Assembly: GCA_020718525.1 (NCBI GenBank)
Contig: DYRX01000106.1
Span: 1-12,026, forward strand
DNA from: Victivallis vadensis
Lineage (GTDB): Bacteria > Verrucomicrobiota > Lentisphaeria > Victivallales > GWF2-50-93
DNA length: 12,026 nucleotides
Direction: 5' to 3'
The notes beneath the pieces were generated by a model that saw nothing but the letters and a program-made list of their open reading frames with translations, did not search any database and had not been told where the DNA came from. Shown here one piece after another: positions 6,443 through 12,026 of the stretch; within the stretch, counting starts at the first letter, position 1; each line of letters starts with the position of its first letter. Position numbers and translations under genes: made by a program.

Positions 6443-9196
6443 TCAGACAAATCTCAGAAAGAGCAAAGTGATGTCGTCGAACTGTTCGACTCCGACCTGA
6501 TGCTCGTGGACACATTTAACAACGGCTTTGGATATTTCTTCGCATGGCAGTATTGCGTTGTCAGAGACCAGCTCGATCAGACGTTCGTCGCCAAAGAGCC
6601 TGCCTTCGCCGTCGCACGCCTCGCTGATTCCATCGCTGTACATGACGAGCGTATCGCCTTTGCAAAGAGTCAGTTCGCCTTCCAGATAATCAGTGTCCGG
6701 GCTTACGCCAAGCGGCATGCCTCCGCAGTCCTTGACATCGGCGCAGACCTCGGCGGTTTTTCCACCTGAAGTCAAAATTGGAGAGAGATGTCCTGCATTC
6801 GAGAATTTAGCCTTTCCTGTTTTCAGCTCCAGGACAAGGTAGAACATTGTCACGAAACTGAGGGACGGATTGTCTGCCGCGAGAATATTGTTGATGCCTT
6901 TCAAGACCTGCGAGGGGCTGTGCTCTGACGGGGACAGGCTTCTTATGAGAGTTCTCACCATCATGACAAAGAGTGCGGCGGGGATGCCTTTTCCGGAGGC
7001 GTCCGCGACAACGACGCCAAAATGTTCCTGGTCAATTAGGAAGAAGTCGTAGTAGTCTCCGCCGATGCTTTTTGCCGGGATCATTTCCGCATAGATTTCG
7101 ATGTTTTCCGCGCCTTTGAATGGGGGAAAAACGGAGGGCAGGATGCCCAATTGGATGTCGCGCGCGAGTCTGAGTTCGCTGTTGAGCTTTTCGCGCTCCG
7201 CCGTGCTTTTCTTCATGTCGTCAGTGTAATGTCTTATGTCCTCGACCATTTTGTTGAACGCCCTGCCGAGATCGGAAAGCTCGTCCCTGGAATTGAGCTC
7301 GATGCGGTGAAGGAAATTGCCAGCGCTTATCATTTCAGTGCCTTCGATGAGGCGCTTAAGGGGGCGCGTGAAGACGTAGGAGAAGCAGAAGACGACGAAT
7401 GCCGCGACAAAAACAGTGAACGCGACGACTTTTGCGACTCTGTCCGATACGGCGGACTGTGCCCTATTAATCGCTTCGGATGGGCGGTAGAGTTCGAGGA
7501 CATTTGTAACGGTCCCCTTCTTGTCGCAGATCGGGTAGAGATAGCTGAACCATTCCCCCTGCTCGTCGGCAATGATTCCCCAGGCGGGCTTCGCCTCTTT
7601 TAAAACGTCGTAGAAAATTTTTCTGCTTTCAGGTATGATGTATGGCTCGTAGATGGCGCCTTTCCATATGTTCACTCCAAAGTAGTACCTGCTCCCATGA
7701 ATTTTGTGGATGATCCATTTGGGAGTCTGCTCCACATTTTCGGAGTCAACGATCTTGTTCACCGTGGAGTAAATCCTGCTGTATTCGGGGGACTCCCTGT
7801 CCTCCGGCCTGCTGATCTTATCCAAGTCTTCCATGGAGATGCTGTTGATCACCGCTCTTGCGAGATTCGCAGATCTTCGGACGCATTCGTCCTGGAGATT
7901 GCCTAGCATGATCTCGCTGATCCAGGCGGCAATCAGATATGCGCTCAGGAGAAGCATGGGAATGAAGAGCATGAGGAGTTTGACGAAAAATGGGATTCTG
8001 ACGCTGGCAAAAAGAGCGCGCAGTCGTGTCCATTGGCACGCGGCGAGCAGAAGGATGAGTGCTGAAAGGGCGGGAAAGATGAATTTAGGTCCCCATTTGA
8101 CGGAGTAGTATCTTCCTGAATCCTGTCCTGTCTCGCCCCTGATGATCTTGGACAGTTTGGAGAAGGGAGAAAAGGAGCTTTTGTCCTTGTCCTTCTGAAG
8201 ATAGCTCGCGAGGCGGATGAAGTTTTTATTGGCCAAGTCAAAGGAATAGAGCCTGCGTTTGGAGGAGCCTGAGTAGATTTCTCCGACCAGAATGTCTGGA
8301 AATGGATATCGCCGATGAAGTAGGTTCAAAGTCCCCGCCACATTTCCCTCGTTGTCATACTGCACCCAAGTCCTTGTTCCTGTGCTTGCGACAGTTAGGA
8401 GCTCCTCACTTTTTTCCAGGTCAAAGGAGGCGAAAAATACCGAGTCGGGCGCCAGGAGCTCCCTGTCTGAAAAGCCGACGTCTCCAATTGTCTGCTTGAA
8501 AATGCCCTGAGGAGAATATCTCAGAATTCTGCCCTTTTCGCCGGAGCACAGATATATGTCCCGATCCGGACCGACGCAGATGAATTCATTGTTTGACAAG
8601 TCGCTGTTTTTGTCGCCAAGCTCCTCTATTGACTCGGGGAGATTCGTCCCCTCCACGACTGCGCTTTCGTGGTATGGGATTTTCCATATGTTGCGGTGCC
8701 CGGAGCAGTTGTTTGCAAAATAATGCGATTTGTCAGGACCGCAGGCGTAGTTCATTTCCGGATAGTCTTTTGGGTTGTTGAAGAATACGCTTAGAATGTC
8801 TCTCGGTCTTTCCGTGCGGGCAAAGTATTCCCTGAACCTGTAGCCGAGGAATTCTCTGGTGGAGCTTTCGTAGATGTATGACTTCACGACGAATCCGTCT
8901 GGTCCGCGGTAGAGCACCCTGGGCATGAAATATCTCCCATTTTCGTCGGGGTCTATCGAGGAGGCGGAGTCGAGGAGAAGCTCAGTTCTGTTTTTTAGCA
9001 GGTCGAATTCGAGGAGGCGGTTTGATTCTTTTTCCAGGACATAGAGTCTGGAGTCCCGGACAATGAAGGCGATTGGATTTTCAAAGGGGACGCTCTGGTG
9101 ATAATTCAAGATTCCGAAAAGAATCATGAGCAGTGCAAATGCAGACAGAAGCGCGGGAACAATGCCCCTCTCTTTTCCTTTTAGACAGACACCCAT
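6443..9196 (-). CDS. Membrane sensor PP2C/SpoIIE-type phosphatase (propeller, Cache, HAMP)
   Basis: A 917-residue phosphatase expected to remove phosphate from Ser/Thr residues, often anti-sigma antagonists in this family. Order: membrane segment (about 11-30), an extracytoplasmic propeller-like region (about 38-367, with NHL-like stretches such as GRILRYSPQGIFKQTIG), two membrane segments (about 370-387 and 402-426), a Cache-like sensor (about 427-587, with EWFSYLYPICDKKGTV), a fourth membrane segment (about 588-609), HAMP (about 607-660) and the phosphatase domain (about 680-917). Metal-binding motifs are intact: GGDYYD (712-717), VADASGKG (730-737), NAGHL (800-804), YSDG (853-856) and FDDITLL (906-912). 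The start at 9196 has AGGGA 9 bases upstream; a TTG at 9205 would add 3 residues but abuts that site. It follows the topoisomerase gene by 69 bases. The cognate anti-anti-sigma partner is not in the window. Confidence 0.93.
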   Translation of the reverse strand: MGVCLKGKERGIVPALLSAFALLMILFGILNYHQSVPFENPIAFIVRDSRLYVLEKESNRLLEFDLLKNRTELLLDSASSIDPDENGRYFMPRVLYRGPDGFVVKSYIYESSTREFLGYRFREYFARTERPRDILSVFFNNPKDYPEMNYACGPDKSHYFANNCSGHRNIWKIPYHESAVVEGTNLPESIEELGDKNSDLSNNEFICVGPDRDIYLCSGEKGRILRYSPQGIFKQTIGDVGFSDRELLAPDSVFFASFDLEKSEELLTVASTGTRTWVQYDNEGNVAGTLNLLHRRYPFPDILVGEIYSGSSKRRLYSFDLANKNFIRLASYLQKDKDKSSFSPFSKLSKIIRGETGQDSGRYYSVKWGPKFIFPALSALILLLAACQWTRLRALFASVRIPFFVKLLMLFIPMLLLSAYLIAAWISEIMLGNLQDECVRRSANLARAVINSISMEDLDKISRPEDRESPEYSRIYSTVNKIVDSENVEQTPKWIIHKIHGSRYYFGVNIWKGAIYEPYIIPESRKIFYDVLKEAKPAWGIIADEQGEWFSYLYPICDKKGTVTNVLELYRPSEAINRAQSAVSDRVAKVVAFTVFVAAFVVFCFSYVFTRPLKRLIEGTEMISAGNFLHRIELNSRDELSDLGRAFNKMVEDIRHYTDDMKKSTAEREKLNSELRLARDIQLGILPSVFPPFKGAENIEIYAEMIPAKSIGGDYYDFFLIDQEHFGVVVADASGKGIPAALFVMMVRTLIRSLSPSEHSPSQVLKGINNILAADNPSLSFVTMFYLVLELKTGKAKFSNAGHLSPILTSGGKTAEVCADVKDCGGMPLGVSPDTDYLEGELTLCKGDTLVMYSDGISEACDGEGRLFGDERLIELVSDNAILPCEEISKAVVKCVHEHQVGVEQFDDITLLFLRFV

Positions 9197-9223
9197 TTCA
9201 AACAATCCCTATTGACACCCATT
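9188..9223 (-). repeat. Direct repeat duplicating the phosphatase start codon context
   Basis: GACACCCATT occurs at 9188-9197 and again at 9214-9223. On the minus strand each copy reads AATGGGTGTC, so the real start (ATG GGT GTC) is preceded 26 bases upstream by an identical ATG GGT GTC. The upstream ATG opens a 13-codon frame (MGVNRDCLKWVSV) that ends just inside the phosphatase gene. It may be chance or a small duplication. Confidence 0.4.
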
Positions 9224-9265
9224 GCTTGCCAGCATCCAAATTGTCCACGCCAGACGAGTCCAAAG

Positions 9266-11617
9266 TCAAAATCCGAATTCCGGCTGTGAAATCCCCCACT
9301 CGTCTTTTCCAGCTTCGTCATTGGATTTTCCACTCTTCTGGGATGGCGAACTGCGCTTTTGCACCTTTGCAGACTTCGGAGTACGCCTGCCAGCGCCTTT
9401 GCCTTTGATCTCAGAATCGTCATCTGAAGTAAGAATTCCCAGCTCCTCCTGGACAGGCTTTCCTTCGTCCGGGACTGGCGGTCCGGTAATTTTCCCGTTG
9501 ACTGAAGGCGGCGGTTCCGGAACTTGCGCATCCCCGTCAGACTGCGCTATATTTCCGTCAGCATCGGCTTGAGCTGGTGGCTGAGTATCTTCCCCGGAAC
9601 TGACAAATTTGAAGTCAAGTATTTTTTTGGAGCTGATCTTCACACCTCTGGACTTGGTACCTTTTTCCGGGATCTGAGCAAAGTCAACCAGGACCGGCGG
9701 AGAGGACTTGCGGATTTTGCCCTCCAGGACACATTCATAGACATAGCCTGGCTTCGCATTGATTATCTCGATTTTTGATCCCTCCGGAGCCAGGAAATAT
9801 TCCTTGTCGGTTATGAATTTGGGAATCCGAGTCCTCTTCGCGTAGCAGATGTCCGTATCCTTGTCCCTGTAGATGATGTTGAAAATCTGATCCTTGTCGT
9901 ATTTGCAGAAGTAGAATAGCTTGCCTATGAACTGCTTTTCAGGGATCGAGACAACTCTATATTTCGCATTTCTCTCTATGCAGAGGAGCTTGTCGAATTC
10001 GTTGCAGGTCATGGTTTCGTCGCTTTTTACGTCTGTCCCGACGAAGCAGTTTTTTCTATCCCAGCCGACCTTTATGTTGTTGAGAGCGACAGCCTTCACA
10101 TCAATCTTGTCGAACTTCTCAATCTGCGTTTTGCGAGGATAGCCCGGGGCATATTTCTGGAGAAGCCCCTTTATGAATTTGATTGTGAAATTCTTGATTC
10201 GCTTCAAGTTCTTTTCCGTTTCGGCTATCGCCAGTACTATGTCGTCAATATCTTTTTTGTTCTTGTTGATGTCGAAGAGGGAGATTCTGCGGATTGGGAT
10301 GGCAAGCAGTTTTTCTATGTCTTCGTCTGTTATGTCGCGCTTCAGCATGCTTCTGAACTTGGCAAGCCCTTTTCTTACCTCCGCCAGTACCAGCTCGTAG
10401 GTTCCGCATTCCTCGATGCGCTTGTATATCCTGTTTTCGACGAAGATCTGCGCCAATGTCTTTTCATGGAACTTATCGTTCAGCTTGCCGAGCTCTATCT
10501 GAAGCTCCCTGCGCAGATATTCAACCAAGTTGTCGGTGTACTGCTTGAGCGCGTCGGAAACCGTGCACATGACTGGGCGGTTGTCCCTGATCACCAGGAT
10601 GTTGGAACTTATCGTCATGGAGCAGTCGGTATAGGCGTAAAGGGCCTTCAGCGCCTTTTCTGGCTCATAGCCGCGCTGAGGAGTGATTTCTATCTCAACC
10701 TTCTCCCCGGTATAGTCGTTGATCGCCGCTATTTTGATCTTGCTCTTCGCCGCCGCCCTCTCAATTGATGCGATCAGCGTCTCAGTCGTTGTGAAGGCGG
10801 GGATTTCCCTTATTACCAGCTTGCGCCCGTCAATCTCGATTTTCGCCCTGACAACGACCTTGCCTGTACCGTCCTGATAATCGGACGCGTCCATGATTCC
10901 ACCCTGCTGGAAGTCTGGGTATATCTCGAAGGGGTGTCCTTCAAGAATCGCAATTTGGGCGTTCAGAAGCTCGCCGAAATTGTGTGGAAGAATTCTTGTT
11001 GTCATTCCGGGAGCAATGCCTTCATGTCCTAGCATGAGGAGAGAAGGAACTTTTGCCGGCAGAAATACTGGCTCCTTGTTGCGGCCGTCGTAGGAATCGG
11101 TGAATTCAGTTATGTCGCCGTTGAAAAGAGTCTCCCTTGCAAGCTGGGTCAGGCGGCACTCTATGTACCTGGCGGCGGAGGCGGCGTCTCCAGTAAGTAT
11201 GTTTCCAAAATTCCCCTGCCTTTCGATGAAGTAGTCCTTGTTCGCAAGAACTACCAATGCTCCGTAGATTGACTGGTCGCCATGGGGATGGAACTGCATG
11301 GTATGGCCGACGACGTTGGCAACCTTGTGAAACCTGCCGTCGTCCATCTTGTGCAGTGACCACAATATCCTGCGCTGGACCGGCTTGAGCCCGTCGTTCA
11401 TCTCCGGAATTGCCCGGTCCTTGATCACATACGACGCATACTCGATGAAATTGCGGTCCATCATTCTGCGCAGATGCGTGTTGGCGTCCGCCGAGTCAAA
11501 ACTCGAAGCAATCCCTTCCGCATCTTCGGACTGCTCCAATTCAACTTCAGGGCTATCTGCGGCCGGCCCCTTGGGAGCCTCCTTTTTCTTATCTTCCTTT
11601 TCGTTTTCCGATGACAT
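9266..11617 (-). CDS. parC: Type IIA topoisomerase subunit A, topoisomerase IV (ParC)-like
   Basis: A 783-residue DNA-cleaving subunit that should pair with a ParE/GyrB ATPase to pass one duplex through another. Residues 54-83 (DRNFIEYASYVIKDRAIPEM then NDGLKPVQRR) open the breakage-reunion core. HPHGD is at 110-114, QGNFGN at 134-139 and the catalytic R150-Y151 in ARYIECRL. SYDGRNKEP (175-183) and the general pattern resemble the Bacteroidetes/Chlamydia ParC type rather than classical GyrA. No GyrA box (QRRGGKG) is visible; residues 646-660 carry a loose counterpart. The last ~110 residues are Pro/Gly/Asp-rich, then Lys/Ser-rich, and probably disordered. The chosen start at 11617 (MSSENEKEDKKKE) lacks a clear Shine-Dalgarno. 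An in-frame ATG at 11668 would add 17 residues but lies in the loop of a hairpin. No ParE/GyrB gene lies within the 400 bases upstream. GyrA remains an alternative name. Confidence 0.9.
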   Translation of the reverse strand: MSSENEKEDKKKEAPKGPAADSPEVELEQSEDAEGIASSFDSADANTHLRRMMDRNFIEYASYVIKDRAIPEMNDGLKPVQRRILWSLHKMDDGRFHKVANVVGHTMQFHPHGDQSIYGALVVLANKDYFIERQGNFGNILTGDAASAARYIECRLTQLARETLFNGDITEFTDSYDGRNKEPVFLPAKVPSLLMLGHEGIAPGMTTRILPHNFGELLNAQIAILEGHPFEIYPDFQQGGIMDASDYQDGTGKVVVRAKIEIDGRKLVIREIPAFTTTETLIASIERAAAKSKIKIAAINDYTGEKVEIEITPQRGYEPEKALKALYAYTDCSMTISSNILVIRDNRPVMCTVSDALKQYTDNLVEYLRRELQIELGKLNDKFHEKTLAQIFVENRIYKRIEECGTYELVLAEVRKGLAKFRSMLKRDITDEDIEKLLAIPIRRISLFDINKNKKDIDDIVLAIAETEKNLKRIKNFTIKFIKGLLQKYAPGYPRKTQIEKFDKIDVKAVALNNIKVGWDRKNCFVGTDVKSDETMTCNEFDKLLCIERNAKYRVVSIPEKQFIGKLFYFCKYDKDQIFNIIYRDKDTDICYAKRTRIPKFITDKEYFLAPEGSKIEIINAKPGYVYECVLEGKIRKSSPPVLVDFAQIPEKGTKSRGVKISSKKILDFKFVSSGEDTQPPAQADADGNIAQSDGDAQVPEPPPSVNGKITGPPVPDEGKPVQEELGILTSDDDSEIKGKGAGRRTPKSAKVQKRSSPSQKSGKSNDEAGKDEWGISQPEFGF

Positions 11618-11656
11618 ATTTTGCCAAATGAATTGAAGGGGTGCGTTCAAGAGCGC

Positions 11657-11675
11657 CCGGACACGCATTGTCCGG
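11657..11675 (-). promoter_or_regulatory. 7-bp hairpin enclosing an alternative topoisomerase start codon
   Basis: CCGGACA (11657-11663) and TGTCCGG (11669-11675) form a perfect GC-rich stem with the five-base loop CGCAT. Read on the minus strand the loop is ATGCG, so an in-frame ATG (11668) sits exactly in the loop, 51 bases upstream of the preferred start. It may influence start choice or may be part of the larger structured leader. Confidence 0.45.
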
Positions 11676-11843
11676 AGGCTAAACCGCTAATATTGTCCTT
11701 TTGCGCAATTTTTCCAGCCGGTTTTTCAAGAAGATTCACATATACTGACCTAGAGGACAATGCTGAAGACGTGCCGCGCCCAGCCCAAATCAAAATCGCT
11801 CGGAAAGAGGCATGACCGCCCCGCGGCGTGAGCCTTTCGGCGT

Positions 11844-11907
11844 TCAGAGTGTCCGTATCCGGAAGACGATGCAACGGCATCGCCTTACCGGAATCCGAAC
11901 AGCCTGA
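11844..11907 (-). ncRNA. 64-nt imperfect hairpin in the topoisomerase leader
   Basis: The arms pair in steps: TCAG (11844-11847) with CTGA (11904-11907), then TGT/ACA and a short wobble segment. ATCCGG (11857-11862) pairs with CCGGAAT (11888-11894, one bulged base), and CGATGC (11867-11872) with GCATCG (11877-11882) around the tetraloop AACG. In all about 22 pairs form. A conserved RNA class was not recognised. It lies about 230-290 bases upstream of the topoisomerase start, on the transcribed side, and could be a leader element, a small RNA or a mobile-element relic. Confidence 0.4.
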
Positions 11908-11958
11908 CCATCCAAAATGCTTCACGTTTAATTTCAACTTATTTGCGACCCAGGACAC

Positions 11959-12012
11959 TAGTTTTTCATTGTAATAAATTCAAATTGTGAATTTATTTTC
12001 CTTGAAAAACTA
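11959..12012. repeat. AT-rich two-step perfect inverted repeat
   Basis: TAGTTTTTCA (11959-11968) pairs perfectly with TGAAAAACTA (12003-12012). Inside it AATAAATTC (11973-11981) pairs perfectly with GAATTTATT (11989-11997). The two stems are separated by 4- and 5-base internal loops, with a 7-base apical loop. All 19 pairs are exact. It could be a terminator for an unseen neighbour, a binding site upstream of the topoisomerase gene, or the end of a mobile element. Confidence 0.7.
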
Positions 12013-12026
12013 TATCAGGAATCAGT

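Larger units (their letters stand above)
11618..12026 (-). other. Gene-free structured leader region of the topoisomerase gene
   Basis: No convincing gene is seen. The longest minus-strand open frame (about 100 codons from a GTG at 11958) has no ribosome-binding site and no recognisable domain. A GC-rich middle (about 11760-11910) with strong hairpins is flanked by AT-rich DNA. No clear -35/-10 pair was found, so the promoter is unassigned; it could lie in the AT-rich segment beyond 11930. Confidence 0.6.

Noticed and set aside
4452..11673. Shared 12-mer CACGCATTGTCC at 4452-4463 and 11662-11673, both in hairpin regions
   Set aside because: A few shared 12-mers are expected by chance in 12 kb and the match does not extend; only worth revisiting if a genome search shows a common repeat family.
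11844..11907. Possible integron attC site
   Set aside because: The outer ends do not match the GTTRRRY and RYYYAAC boxes, and there is no integrase or cassette array.
11647..11958. A 103-codon minus-strand frame upstream of the topoisomerase gene
   Set aside because: GTG start without a ribosome-binding site, crosses strong hairpins, and shows no domain or hydrophobic pattern; more likely structured non-coding DNA.
1..12026. CRISPR array, rRNA or complete mobile element
   Set aside because: No regularly spaced direct repeats, no rRNA signature and no intact transposase or integrase were found.

Overview
The window looks like a chromosomal segment from a member of the PVC group (Lentisphaerae, Verrucomicrobia, Planctomycetes, Chlamydiae), most likely a Lentisphaerae- or Verrucomicrobia-like bacterium. 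This is an inference from gene types: a large Hanks-type kinase with an N-terminal zinc ribbon and a long extracytoplasmic tail, a secreted FG-GAP/VCBS-repeat protein, a membrane SpoIIE-type phosphatase, and a topoisomerase subunit A of the kind shared by Bacteroidetes and Chlamydiae. No rRNA, tRNA or CRISPR array was seen.

Layout. Bases 1-637 (minus): 5' part of a secreted FG-GAP protein that runs off the left edge. Bases 638-882: intergenic, with a probable terminator for the kinase and a weak promoter candidate for the FG-GAP gene. Bases 883-4131 (minus): a 1082-residue transmembrane Ser/Thr kinase. Bases 4132-5275: a gene-poor 1.1 kb holding the kinase promoter region, a run of small hairpins (4345-4608) and a decayed IS630-like insertion sequence bounded by an 11-bp inverted repeat (4709-5211). 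Bases 5276-6313 (plus): an exported, compact secretin-like protein. Bases 6314-6442: convergent intergenic space with a large terminator-like hairpin. Bases 6443-9196 (minus): a sensor phosphatase (beta-propeller, Cache, HAMP, PP2C). Bases 9266-11617 (minus): a ParC/GyrA-type topoisomerase subunit, 69 bases upstream of the phosphatase and possibly co-transcribed with it. Bases 11618-12026: a 0.4 kb leader without a convincing gene but with strong secondary structure, including a 64-nt hairpin and an AT-rich two-step inverted repeat.

How the genes fit together. The kinase and the phosphatase both appear to couple an extracytoplasmic sensing module to a cytoplasmic domain that adds or removes Ser/Thr phosphate. 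They could act on related signalling, but nothing in the sequence ties them to one pathway. The topoisomerase is a housekeeping gene. The FG-GAP and secretin-like proteins are both exported. I see no complete new defence or mobile system. The least explained parts are the hairpin run at 4345-4608, the structured topoisomerase leader, the stripped-down orphan secretin and the low-GC beta-helix tail of the kinase.
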